Positions 26,184-37,909 of a stretch of DNA of 64,000 nt are shown one piece after another. Source of the stretch: Paragonimus skrjabini miyazakii. Its lineage: Eukaryota > Platyhelminthes > Trematoda > Plagiorchiida > Troglotrematidae. The stretch's first letter is position 1, and the number at the start of each line of letters is the position of its first letter. The translations under genes and the position numbers were made by a program. The notes below the pieces were generated by a model. The model worked only from the letters and a program-made list of their open reading frames with translations, did not search any database and had not been told where the DNA came from. The stretch covers positions 105,231 to 169,230 of the forward strand of contig JTDE01001050.1 in the NCBI GenBank assembly GCA_014338405.1. The letters are read 5' to 3'.

Positions 26184-26189
26184 ATATCC

Positions 26190-26262
26190 TTGCCACTGCC
26201 GGGAGTAGAACCGCGGTCACGCTGTTCTAGAGGCAACCGTGGTTACCACTGCACCATTGACC
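26190..26262 (-). promoter_or_regulatory. tRNA-like internal pol III promoter (A and B boxes), copy A
   Basis: On the minus strand TGGTGCAGTGGT (26256-26245) fits the A box consensus TRGYNNARNNG and GGTTCTACTCC (26212-26202) resembles the B box GGTTCGANTCC. Their spacing of about 44 bases is that of a tRNA gene. The flanking CCACGG... arm and CCCGGCAGTGGC also look tRNA-derived. I do not call a functional tRNA: no clean acceptor stem or anticodon arm is evident. Confidence 0.75.
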
Positions 26263-26487
26263 AAACGTTAGACACGACCGAATTATCATGTGTGAACGCT
26301 CATCCACCTTCGCTTGTGAGTAGTGATCAGCTTGCCGGATCACCTCGAGAGGAGACACAGTTACTGTCTGTTAACTCACGACAATGGCCCCTAGAATAGG
26401 ACTTCTCTCGACTGGAAATTCTATGGGAATGCGACAGCTGCGATCAATTGAGGGTGGTGTACAATCAAGTCCCCTACTACTCATCAG

Positions 26488-27660
26488 TAAAGTGTTTCTG
26501 CTTGTTGGATTAAGACAATAAACTTGACATGACAATTCAACGAGACAATTCGAACCAATAGACGAATTTGTTTAACCTGCAATTGATCTCTTTCAGACAA
26601 ATTCATAGGAAGGAACTACACAGACATATGAGATGGTGATTACAAATTAATTGTTTCGATTTTAGATGAAACACTAATCCAAAACGGTGAACGATGAATA
26701 TTTGATCCTTCCTCTACTCTGAAATAAACAGAACGTATTGGACCTTCCGATAGCTACTTCGCTTTTAAGAACCTCACTTTGATGAAAGCAAAACCAAGAG
26801 GCTGATTATGAATTAGCCAACATCGTAACTACTATTGGGTGTTGTAGTTCTAAAATATCCTACCACAGTTACATTATACTTGAGATCGATTTAGACTTCT
26901 TAATTAATAAACCTGCAACTAATTGGCTATTGTGTTTGCCAGTAATACTTTGCGTTGGAATCAGAAGTTTTTCAAATAAGGCAAACAGTAGGTATCCGGT
27001 TGCGAATATTCAAACCAGTACCACATACGCATTACGGTTTTTGCCTGAACGAAATCAGGTCATAGGTCACGTGTAACAACACAATAAACAGTACCCATAT
27101 AGAGTAATGTCAACCGTAAATTGCGAGCGAATGAAGACGATCAAGACGAAATTAACATAACGGGTCATAGAAGACTGTTGAAGATCGTGTTTTTGAAAGG
27201 AAGAAATGTGAACTATACTTTTGTTTAGGGCACTGTGATCTACTGAAAGGGCCACTCCATTCGACCATCAATACAATTCAGACTGATAAACTGAAGTTCG
27301 GCCAAACTAGGCCAGTGAGTGAAGTGTCTATTCACTATTCGACAATTCACTTGGTCTTCATAACTCCGACAGTCACTGAGAGTCAACTTTTGTGGTCGAT
27401 GAAATGATCACTATGTAAGTACTGCCGTATGGTCGTTGAATGCCAGATGCCGAAAATGTAACTCGTATCATTAAGGACCCACTTGAAATTACAGTGAGAT
27501 AACTAACTATCTATTGGGTATTCCAAAAGTCGTTTTAGGTTAGACCCCACATTTCCTACGTTAATAGTATCACCATCATGGCAGCCATGAACCAGACCAG
27601 AAGGTACTGTGGCTCGAGCCACCGTTCACCCCAAAAGTAACGTAAAATATCCCAGAAGGA
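26488..27660. other. Intergenic DNA, no gene recognised
   Basis: Short frames only. The part nearest the LINE (about 27540-27660) may be its 3' untranslated end. Confidence 0.5.
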
Positions 27661-27667
27661 AACGCTA

Positions 27668-28915
27668 CTATGAAGGTTGAACATTATTAAAATAAGTCAC
27701 AGCGGAAGAACTAGAAATGGCATGGATACAGGTACGCCATTGACTGCGACACATCGCCATCTCGGATAGCGTCTCCAAAGAGTGGTTTGAGTGATCACGA
27801 GGACCCCAGCCAGGTAGGCAATACCTATCCACTTTGCTCAGTGGAGCAGTCAAGGTCTTCATATTTTGTGACCACATTGTTGCTTGACCACCACGCGGCT
27901 TGACCCAACTGTTGGTAACCTCAGCATATAATGCCCGGTATGGTAAACGATTAGAGGACATACGGAGTACGTGACCCAACCATCGTAAGCTGTGCACCGT
28001 GAGTAGATGACCAATTGATCGCGCATCCCGAGCGTTCCAGAATAAGCGCCGGCGAACTGCCACATTGCTCACGCGATCAGTCCACTTAATATGGGCCAAC
28101 TGGCGGAGACAACGATGGTCAAACAAAGCAAGCCTGTTGATATCTTCTTTGTGAACATGCCGCGTTTCCGAACCATAAAGCAAAATGGAAAGCACACAGG
28201 CATTATATACCCTTCCTTCGAGCGACAACCGGACGTCTCTTCGGCGCCAAAGATGACGCAATTTGGCAAAGGCAACTCGTGCCTTTTTCATCCTCGCTGA
28301 TATCTCATCAGCAATATTACAGGCTGACGAGATAGTGCTACCCAAGTATCTGAAACTGTCTACAATCTCAAGCGGATTATCTGCGATGAAGAAAGTAGGA
28401 GTAGGAATGCCCCAGTCTTGAAGCAACACTTTGCACTTTGAAGGTGCGAAGCGCATTCTGTGTAAACCAGCCCGGTCATTCACATTGTCCAACATGGTCT
28501 GAATGTCTTCGGCAGAGAGGCTAAGTAAGACAGTGCCGTCCGCATACTTCAGATCGGTCAATCTAGCGCCAGGAAGACGCTCAACACCAAGCCCATTGAA
28601 TTCCAGAAGCGCACCATCCAGAATGTTGTCCATGATAAAATTGAACAAGAAGGAAGAAATCGAACACCCCTGACAAACACAATTAGAAGTGATGAATTCC
28701 CAAGACAGTTGTCCATAAACTCTCACCCTGCTTGCAGAGTGAGCATACAGTGATCTCGATAGATTCACATACTTCCCTAGTACTCTCTTACGGACTAGAC
28801 AGCCCTAGAGAACGTTAAGAGCAACTGACTCGAAAGCACCATTTAGGTACGTTAATATACACACTACATCAGCGTTAGAATCAAACAAATGTCTCGTAAT
28901 GCACGATACTATTCT
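27668..28915 (-). mobile_element. LINE (RTE/SR-like) reverse transcriptase and C-terminal tail
   Basis: The longest mobile-element frame in the window: about 366 uninterrupted codons (28768-27668), extended upstream to about 28915 past one TAG. In order: RHLFDSNADVVCILTYLNGA then FESV (RT block A; the first catalytic Asp position reads E in 'AFESV', where AFDSV is usual), QGCSISSFLFNFIMDN, LTDLKYADG (28535-28546, catalytic YADD changed to YADG), FAPSKCKVLLQDWG, FRYLGSTIS, DEISARMKKARVAFAKLRHL, ILLYGSET, HRCLRQLAHIKW, SLRWLGHVLRM, and the terminal LPGWGPRDHSNHSLETL and SQWRTCIHAISS. The Asp-to-Gly change in the catalytic motif makes the polymerase inactive even though the frame is long. The endonuclease half is absent (5' truncation). 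Confidence 0.93.
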
Positions 28916-28917
28916 GA

Positions 28918-28941
28918 GGTGGTGGAGGAGGAGGAGGAGGA
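28918..28941. repeat. (GGT/GGA)n microsatellite
   Basis: Two GGT and six GGA triplets in a row, at the 5' boundary of the LINE fragment. Confidence 0.9.
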
Positions 28942-28944
28942 CAA

Positions 28945-31300
28945 AGCTGACCATCGGTCAGATAGTGATCAGAACATCCATGTTTTGTAGGTCTCACTCT
29001 TTGTGTCACAAAAGTATACTATTTTAGAACGAAAACTAGCTAGGAAATATCCAATATGGATACAGCTGGTGAGTGTTCATGACCTACGCAGAAACTCTTA
29101 TGGAATTGCGCTGTTTGTCGTTTGTCAATAAACTCACCACAGCTCATGAGTGCTTCCGGTTCTTTCCCTGCGGCGATTTTCAGTATTCATGTTTTCTGTC
29201 GGATGTTTTATTACACAGCTACAATCTAAACTTAAAAATATCTGCAAACGTCTGAGCACAAGTAGATGTTATTCTCAGAACGCACTATAAATGCGTCTGT
29301 CATTTTCCGTGTTAATCAGTTATGCTAATCAGAGTTATCTTAATGTCTTGTTGATCATGAAATGTAATTTACCTCATACACCACACTGATTATTTTATTG
29401 TCGGCCAACATTTTGGAAGCAAGTTATAAGAAACAACAGCCAATAAATTTTTATTACGAAAAAATAAACAGTAATGACGCCAACCACACTTTCTACGGAG
29501 TCGTCTATGGTGAAAAAAGTCACCTTGGAATATGCATCTCGTTTGCCAAATAAAATCGTGTGAAAACATTTGAAATCCTGAATAAAGGCTGGAAATTTCT
29601 AAAGACTGAACGATTAACCATGGAGCTGCAGGTGTAATAATGTATCTGCGATTTTATGTCCGACTTCAGGATAATATGAGAAAGTTAACTAATAAATATG
29701 TTTTAATATATTCACACTTCTGTATTAATCTTAAAGAAAAATCTGTCATAGAATCACGTGACAAAGATCGCGCAGACGTTTCAACCTAGGCTATATATAC
29801 GGCATATTTTGCAGAGACCAGTAAGTCCAGTTATCTAACGAAAAACAATTACCGTAATGCTTGCAAGTAATTCACTCGCACCCACAGAACGAGATCGGCT
29901 AACGTTCGCTCAAAAATAACTAATTCTTATCGGTTTGTATTCTGATGAGTAATGAGAATGGAACTGAATGATGATAACCTAGCACACACAGAACACCTGG
30001 TTCATGGGCTAAGACCATGCCTCAACGTCGACCTTTATTGCATGAATACCGATGTGCCAAATTTTGTTTCTTAATAACTAAGTTCATCTTAAACAGTTCT
30101 ACGTAAATTTAAAGTCTAATATTCCATAGGTATACTTTCAGTTTTATAAAGATTTTAAACCATCAAATAGTTGTACAAAAGAGAACGAAGTTTACACTAA
30201 TGAATAAAATTTAGCTTGAGAAATTTTTTATAAAATCGGCTACAAAATGTTTTCAGTGCAGTAGAAAACATACAGAGAAATGTTAAGGCACATTCATAGG
30301 AAAAGAGAGGTTTGAAACTAGCGGTAAAGAAACCAGCTAAACAGACGACAGAGAGCCCGCACTCAACCTGTCATTAACGGTAAGTCGAGAACTCAATTGC
30401 CTATTAAAATTGCACTCTTGACCTTTGATTTTATCAGTCTCAGTTAGGTACCGTGAAGCTTGTCTGGTTTCGTCTAAAAGTTATGAAATCTAGTGCCTAT
30501 TTTTCATCGTTTTCAAAAAGTTTCCAGAGTCATGGATGAAGCGCCGAGGACGAAATCTTTTACTGATATATCATATTTATTCTAAACGATTGTATTAATT
30601 TAGTGGGTGTACTGTACCATAGTCAGTTGCACTACAAAAAGTTTTAACAGAATACATGGTAAGTTTGCACATACTTCAACTTGACGACGTCGACACACTA
30701 GGACGGTTGTATATGGGTACTTCGAATCCAGATTTGGAAATGTGATGCCCCTACCCGATTTGGTGGAAATAACGTCATAAAAATCAACTGCAAATCTAGT
30801 CGACCATGCATGGACTGCAAGCCGCGATCGGGATTTTTCTGGTTGATTTTAAGACATACCAACCCGCATTTCCTCGAGATAGACGGATCCCAATAAAGTG
30901 TGATGTCTTTATATCAAGTGGTAGGCGCAATTGTTTTTACAGACACGCTATTGTAACCTCGGTCGCAGCTGAAAACCAACCAGTCACTCACTATTGCACT
31001 AGACCAAGTTGTTGTACTCCTGTCTGTAAAATAATATGAATGAGGTAGTGAGAAAACGCAATTCATATGATATTTTCCGGAGTAACATTCCGTACATTCT
31101 GATGACACGTGGACGTGTAACTAATCTTAGACATTTCGATAAGGTTCCGTAGGGTGAAAGTTATGGCTTAAGGGATCAGACTGACAGACACGGAAATAAG
31201 GAACAAAAATATAGGGATGCTGACTACCATAGCAGCTGAAACCACACCACAGGAGGATTGTTACGTCTGATAGCCAAAGTTTCAGAAAACTAAAGTATGT
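28945..31300. other. Intergenic DNA, no gene recognised
   Basis: AT-rich, with no frame above about 77 codons and no recognised repeat. The last ~100 bases may include the tail of the following PLE. Confidence 0.5.
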
Positions 31301-31321
31301 CTTTCCGGTGGCTATGAAAAA

Positions 31322-32315
31322 TCACACAGTATGCATCACAACGCATCCGGTTTGGATTAAGCGTTTCGCTATCGATGACGTTGGGTGCAGTCCATCGGTC
31401 TCTATGTGCGCGCCTGGCGTTTTTAGTTGTGTTTCCAGCCAAATGGATACATGCTTCTTGATTCGAGAAGCTAGCTGTCGATTTGTTCTCCCTATGTAGC
31501 GCATACTGTAACTACATGAATATTTGTATAAACAATGGGATATGACAGACGTAGACTGTTTGCTTCTAGCCGAGGAGACTGGTTCGCTGTATTGTACAAA
31601 GTTTTACAGCCTTAAAGAATTTGGGTACAGCAGCTTTTAAACGTTTTTTTGTCCTTGTCGATCAGCCGTCACCTAGAAACGGGAGTTCTAATTACACTAC
31701 CTTCCTTGGTACCGCTGTTTCCTGTATCCTCGGTGATAATGACACTGCTATATTTCTTGATACATTGTAGGGGTACCCGTTGGCCTGCAGCGTATTTATG
31801 AGTGTGCTTAATTCTTGTGACAGATTGTCTTTGTGCACAGCCTCCGTGCTCTGTGGAAAGGCTTTCGAACTAGGCTTCTCTTACCTTACACTGGACAGAA
31901 GCTTTCGAAAGTTATCTACAAACCTGTCCATGTAGGCTTTCTGTAAATGGATTTTCTCATGGTGTCATCTGATCTTCGGATAACTATAATGTCCAGGAAC
32001 GGAAGGTGGTTGTTTACCTCGTTCTCTTTATCTAGCTTTAGATTGGGGTGTGCGTGATTTAGTTATAAAACTATTGTGTTCGAATCATGTAAATTCTCAA
32101 AAATGGCTAGGAAGTACAGTACTGGCTTCGACAGACTTTCACTTAATGTAGATTCTACCTTAGCCATAGAGAAATCATCTAGAAGTGGACCCTGGGGACT
32201 ACCCATTGCAACCCCATCCATTTACCGGAAAGTAAACCTCTGGAGGTTAAATTTTACATTATGTGTGCACAAGAGTAATATGGATTTTTGTTCGGAAACT
32301 GGAATAGGAAAAGTG
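31322..32315 (-). mobile_element. Penelope-like element remnant, RT with YxDD deleted, plus GIY-YIG endonuclease
   Basis: Minus-strand translation from about 32313 gives ILLLCTHNVKFNLQRFTFR, a TAA stop, then MDGVAMGSPQGPLLDDFSMA (the PLE 'DGVAMGSPLGPLLADIFMA' block), then KPVLYFLAIFENLHDSNTIV. In PLEs a YxDD box is expected between 'LYF' and 'AIF'; here about five residues including the whole box are missing. It continues with KENEVNNHLPFLDIIVIRRS, then DTMRKSIYRKPTWTGL, then after disruption CLYKYSCSYSMRYIGRTNRQ and LASRIKKHVSIWLETQ, a GIY-YIG endonuclease with YIGRT intact, and SSIAKRLIQTGC. Stops and frameshifts occur throughout. Its sequence differs clearly from the other PLE copies, so it is a separate, older family. 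Confidence 0.9.
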
Positions 32316-34794
32316 ACGTTGCTGCTTGCAGTCAAACTGCAAATGTTATCGACCGTGAACTAATGATTTCCCAAACTCCCTTGGATATCAGAACGGGTAG
32401 CAGGCTGCCATTTCCGGATGGAAACCGAATATAATTTTTACTCGAGAAATTATAAAATCATTACGACAAAACTGTAGCCATTGTATGACAAACTTCTAAA
32501 AACGAATTGCGTGTTACTCGTGCACTTGGGATTAGACGAAAGCAAATCAACGGGGATAACAGCAATAAAAATACGGGAACGTTTTTGACTACAGTTGTAG
32601 TCAAGCGATTCCAAACTGTAAGCGCATACTACATAATGAATAAAAGTAGTGGAGGATGGATCACGCTTCTAGTACTCCTGGGTAAGTTGGTGATTGACGT
32701 GAACCGATTGCAGTAGTGTTAGTTATCTATACACCTGTGTTCAATCTGTCCACGCTTTTTCAACAAATTACTCCGAACTCCGATGGCTTACATGAACATA
32801 TTTTTCAACAAAGCATATCGAGTTTCTTCATAAAAATCCGTGAAACTACCTATATTAATTTGTGCCCATAGGCTGGCGACATACCACACAATTATCGCAC
32901 AATCAGATTCACATTCTAATCTTAGTTCACTGATGGTCACTGATTATCTCGCTGCCGAGTACGTAAGTGATGTGAACACAAGTTATTTATCACAAATTAT
33001 GTTCCAACATCCATCGAAAAACACTTGGTGCCGATGACTCGTGTACCCACGGCACGCACTAAATTTCACTATCAGCTGTCATCCTTTGACTTGTAACAAT
33101 GCTTTGAGTAATACCAATCCTTTACAAAACAACACTGCACACCTTAAAAGCCGGTTCAGTTGACCTTTGCTTCAATGAAAGTATTTCTAAACCGGTCCAG
33201 TTATTTAACACGCTTGCTGACCATCTGGATACCCACTATCCGTTATTTCTCTTTTAACCCGTAATCTAACTTTAGGGGATGTAAAACATAGAATGAGCCA
33301 CAAATAAGTAGCCGCATGTACGTTGTATTATCATGATATGGTACAAGAATCTTGGTTCGAGGCTCTGTACAACAAAATTGCCTTAAAAACGATCTACCAG
33401 ATATACTTAACGATCAAGGCAGGGGAACTAGTCGGTGTCCGCTCCCTGGCCCATGTTCCGAACGTTTGCAAGAGTAATTACAATTAGAAATTTCGGTGTA
33501 AGTGTTCATATTTTTTTAAAAATAGAGCTTAACTAACACGGCGAGCGGTTCCATTATTCTCAAACTTAGTTCAGATTATCCACCTAGAAGAATTTCCTTG
33601 GACATTTCTTCCAAATTATTCCAGAATGGTCGTTAAAATGCAATGTAGCAAAAACCTTGGTCTGCTATTAGTTATTTAGATATTCGGAGAGAAATTGGTT
33701 AGGTTAGACAAATCACTGCAAAAATGCTGACAAGTCGCCATATGAAGAACTGGTTTGGTTAAAACGAGGAATACTAAAAATCTCCCGAAAAATCAGTAGT
33801 TTTATAACTCCCTTGGCTAACGGAGTTGATCACGGCCTAGGTTTGTGTGAGTAGGAACAGACTGTCAGTGTTATTTGCGTTCCCATACAAGATGACTGTT
33901 GACTATTGCCAGACGTCCACTTAGGCGCTCATTTTGTCTGTGACGACGCTTCTAGAACTTCAAAACAAGGACCTATTATTTTCTTGTGGTTGACTGGACA
34001 GTTGCTTGTCATGAATACTTGTATACTAGTCAGTTGCATCTATTCGGATGATATTTTCGACGTCATACTGTACATTCATTACCATTTGCAAGTGTTTCGG
34101 CAATCATTTTTCTCTAAATCTGTGAACTACCAATGCTGGCTACAAGTTCCGGTAGTTTGCTGGTATTGCGAACATCTCAGAAGGTACATTTTAATTTGAC
34201 GGTTTACCTGGTACATTACAATTCTTCTCAGATCACATTCAAGCTTCTGATAATGTCATTTCGGAAGATTTCTACTGATGACAACAAAAATGACGCTTGA
34301 CCTGTGAAGTTACATATTGCTATGCATCCCATAGTAGGTATGTGAAAATACACACTCACGATCACAAATACTGTTTAGCACGGCTGATATGTACTGATAC
34401 TTTTGGCAGTAAGCTGGTGATGTTCTACTTGACGACAAGTCTTGCGCAGTCCATATATGCGTTCTCAATAACAGCTTCTAGTTCCCGGTCTTCCTGGAGT
34501 TGAGACGTAGGCTTTAGTATTCCCGCATTCTAGTGAGGCTATACTACTCACAAGCGAAACTGTCTATTACATGACAGTATGCGCATTTCAGATTAATCGG
34601 CGTGCTGGAGAAGTGGTGGTTAGTTGTAGACAATTTTGGTTTAACATCAAAATAACGTAGTTCAGTGCACAAGTTTAATATTGTTGAGGATAATGCAATC
34701 CCCTTTCGCTCACCCTCATTACGCCGGAAAAAAACGCCTCTTGTAGCGACGCATCCACATCATGGATAGATTTGTGATGTAAGCGTACTGATTT
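32316..34794. other. Intergenic DNA, no gene recognised
   Basis: Short frames only (up to 97 codons at 33906-34199 +), no recognisable similarity. Confidence 0.5.
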
Positions 34795-34802
34795 CTTCAC
34801 AA
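34795..34802. repeat. Target-site duplication, left (copy B)
   Basis: CTTCACAA, repeated at 35108-35115 on the far side of the element. Confidence 0.7.
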
Positions 34803-35107
34803 ACTGATGAGTAGTAGAGGATTTTGACTATCACATAGATTGAACATCACCCACAATTGATCGCAGCTGTCGCATTCCCATAGACTTCCCCGCAGTCGGC
34901 CCCTTTCGAACAGCATAAGCACTGGACTCGAGTTTCGCTCTCATTAGAGCTCGTCAGTATTGCATATCCTCGCCACTGCCAGGACTAGAACCACGGCCGC
35001 GCTGTTCATGAGGCAACCGTGTTTACCACTGCGCCATTGACTTCACATTAGGCACCACCGAATTATCATATGTGAACGCTCAACCACTTTCGCTTGTGAG
35101 TAATGAT
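34803..35107 (-). mobile_element. tRNA-derived hammerhead element, 5'-truncated, with target-site duplication (copy B)
   Basis: About 80-85% identical by eye to copy A over the region from the tRNA-like part to the 3' inverted end. Its 3' terminus (CTACTACTCATCAG, read on the minus strand) is better preserved than the corresponding end of copy A. It lacks the 5' inverted end. The 8-bp sequence CTTCACAA occurs immediately on both sides (34795-34802 and 35108-35115), which fits a target-site duplication. A 5'-truncated copy with a short duplication is what retroposition would leave; cut-and-paste transposition would normally retain both ends. Confidence 0.85.
34919..34963 (-). ncRNA. Hammerhead ribozyme, copy B (stem I weakened)
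   Basis: Core CUGACGA...GAA, stem II GCUCU/AGAGC with loop AAUG and stem III ACUC/GAGU are identical to copy A. Stem I reads GCAAUA against CAGUGC, leaving two mismatches of six, including the pair next to the cleavage site. Expected to be weak or inactive. The preserved core suggests a recent master copy. Confidence 0.85.
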
Positions 35108-35115
35108 CTTCACAA
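35108..35115. repeat. Target-site duplication, right (copy B)
   Basis: CTTCACAA, matching 34795-34802. Confidence 0.7.
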
Positions 35116-36179
35116 CTTACGTGACTGATATTACATGAGTAGACCTCAAAAGTCTGACTAAGTTGGCATTACTACTTACCGTCCCTTGACCCAGTGATTC
35201 ACTACCCCATCGAATTCCTATAAGTATGCTGCATGTAACCTGATGAAGAAGTGCTGGAAACATAATTGTTTCCTATGGTTTTCTTCTCATGACTAACAAG
35301 AAGGCATTCATTGCTCTTAAATTCAATGGCGTTTATTTTAAACGTCTATTGTCAATGGAGCTTGTGAAAGCTGAACTACAATCTTGTGTTTTAAGATAAA
35401 ACTTTAGTAGCTTTTACATTACTGAACTCGCACTAATCGCACAGTAAGTGCCAATAACCTCGCAATTTAATCGCTTCCGAACAAAACGTAAAATAAGTAT
35501 TCCTTTAAAGTCGTTCGATGACCCCTCATTCAGAACTGGTTAGTGTGACTGAAATATTCATTGAGTTGAGCAAAGTTTTGTGTACTGGTACCTGATCGAA
35601 TAACGTATGTTATTTAACCGTTACCTAGCCGGCAACATACACCAGGAAGGTCATCATTTATTAAGCAGTGCAACTATCAGCCGTCATTAAGTTGCTGACG
35701 GTAAATATTATCAAACAACAAACTTTTTATAGCATGCTAAACTGTTTATTTACATCACCTCCACAATGGGCGAAATTTACTGGATCGGTCACCGATAAAG
35801 CAGTACACATTGTTGCTAGTTCGACTTCTTTCTCTTAATAGATTTCAATGCGTAAAAAACCTATAACGCTGGAGCGGTGGCATAATCTCATGTCAACCAG
35901 TTATGGAGATATTTGCGCCGTATAGCTTCGCTAACTCAAAGAAAACTCGGTAATAACTGAGTACACAAACAATCGATCAGATCACGCGCGTACATAAAGT
36001 ACTGTCACACTTTGGCTGACTGTCGGATTATAGAAATCTGATTCATATAATCATATGTTTGTTTTATTTGGTTTAGTTAATATTGCTATCTGTTCGGTCC
36101 AGATATGGGCATAGGACCATGGAACCTTCAGCATTTTGACAGAGTAGAGATTAGGCAAATAGCAGCAGATGCTTCATCT

Positions 36180-36252
36180 GCCAACAAGCGAAATTTGATC
36201 AGCTTTGACTGAATGGTTCGCAAACAAAGTCGGTCAAATTTCGCCTGTTGGC
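36180..36252. repeat. Inverted repeat, 19-bp arms
   Basis: Arm 36180-36198 (GCCAACAAGCGAAATTTGA) pairs with 36234-36252 at 18 of 19 positions, with a 35-base loop. Source unknown. Confidence 0.85.
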
Positions 36253-37883
36253 TATCACAGAAGCAACCGCGAATCACCTGCTCTCTTTCCTCTGATGAAA
36301 TTATCTGTTCATTGTTTATGCATAGGGTAATCAACACGATATACCTATAGTATTTGGTTCTCCTAATGAAATATCGATTCGTTTTCAAATGAATGGTGAG
36401 TTATTATCATTCGATAGTGATCAACGGACAAGTGTATGAAAGGATTCTTGTATCTCATATTTAGTTTTGCCTCCATATACCCTGTTAGTCTGTGAACTTT
36501 GAACGGCACAGTATCAGGGGTACTTGCTGTCAGCTATAGATAAGTTTATGACAACGAAAGTATGTCATTACAGAACAGCATGATAGTGCTAGAATATGAG
36601 TGTCCAAAACGGCAAAATAATTTTGGTACTAGAATAATTCCGGTAACGTTTGGAATTTATAATTAGATAATCCATCATTTATATGTAAATTAAGTCAGTG
36701 TGGATTGTTTTTTGCAAAACGCTAAACGAAACTAGAATAGACGCTTCTGGAGTATACTGGAGTGGAGAACTCTTGCAGTCTTGATAGAACATTTTTTTTC
36801 TATGCCTCGTTGCTTATCCATCAAGAAATATAGACGGTGCGAATCATCCCATTTATTGACAAGTAGGTAGTGGTTCGATTTGTACAGTCTGAATGCCATT
36901 CGAGAACGATCGCAATCCGTTTCTATAGAATTTTTAGTCAGTCGTTATCAGAATGCATTAGACTGGACCAACGCTGCAATTTTGTGTTTGTTGTCGGCAT
37001 GTTTTCTTGAGATGATGGGAAGGTGAACTCCGTCTCACTTCTTTATGAGACTACTTGTTGATCATTAGGCTGTTATGTTTACATTAAGTACGACCAAATT
37101 ATAATCTGGGAACAATTCACCACAGTCGCTTGTGTAAAATGGTAGTGTTACGCGACCACCTTGAAAATGACAGTCTTGCTAACACCAATCAATATCCCCA
37201 ATATTTCGTTACTCAGCTAGCCTAATGAATTGTGCAGCTTCCACTTGACTGTGATATTCTACTCATGGGGTCACCACATAGATTTAAAAGAACAACTGCT
37301 ACGCCTCATGACAAAGACGATCGAAAAATTGCAGCCTTAATCAAAATGGATTGTTACCACCATTTTATACCTGACCATTTGTTTTTGTCTTTTATGAGCT
37401 GTTAGATTTTTGTGCACACACACACTGACTGTTATTCATTCTGTTTAGTTAGTATATTTCGGAGTTGGAGCTTCGAAATCCGCCAGTCAACGAGATCGAT
37501 TTTAAGACGTCCTCTGAATGTGTTCAACTGCTAACGCCACAAGGATATACACTGCGTTGGCCGGAATGTTTTACACGTCGAAAAAGGGATCAATCGAAAA
37601 TTGGTCAACCAGAAACGTTAGTCAGCTACCTATTATCCTGAATCAGAACAAGAAAGCAGGAAACTTTCAACTAGATGCAAAAACAAGCTTATCCCTGTTG
37701 CTTTGTGAAAGTTTTGGCCCTTTTTGTGTCTTCAGAAAAGGGCTGATTAACACATCCTGCCTAGAGAGATTAATGAAATTAGGTGGTTTTTTAATTTGTT
37801 ACACATTTCTTACGAGACCGAACTTTTACACACAGTTTTTTACTCACCAACTAATCTGACAACAGGCCTCTTCATACTTGGCA

Positions 37884-37909
37884 GAGAAATGAACTTCAAA
37901 GTTCATTTC
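37884..37909. repeat. Perfect hairpin, 12-bp arms with 2-base loop
   Basis: AGAAATGAACTT, loop CA, then the exact reverse complement. No T-run or gene end nearby, so not called a terminator. Confidence 0.85.

Larger units (their letters stand above)
26031..26487 (-). mobile_element. Full-length tRNA-derived hammerhead element with inverted ends (copy A)
   Basis: In minus-strand orientation the element starts at CTGATGAGTAGTAG (26487) and runs through a ~75-bp end. A tRNA-like region (26262-26190) and a hammerhead ribozyme (26183-26139) follow. It finishes in a region that is the inverted repeat of the first end: both share the CAATTG(A)...GCAGCTGTCG(C/T)ATT core, in opposite orientations. 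Pol III-type A and B boxes, the ribozyme just downstream of the tRNA-like part, and the short length match the class of tRNA-related hammerhead elements known as schistosome satellite Smalpha; the terminal inverted repeats are an added feature. It has no coding capacity. The exact left boundary is uncertain by some 20 bases because that end has diverged. Confidence 0.85.

Noticed and set aside
26190..26262. Functional tRNA gene
   Set aside because: A and B boxes fit, but no proper cloverleaf or acceptor stem can be drawn, and similar sequence recurs in two other repeat copies; it is the tRNA-derived part of a mobile element.
35239..35261. Hammerhead at a CCTGATGA...GAAAC motif
   Set aside because: No complementary stem I could be found and stem II is at most 2 bp; kept only as a PLE-tail-like motif.
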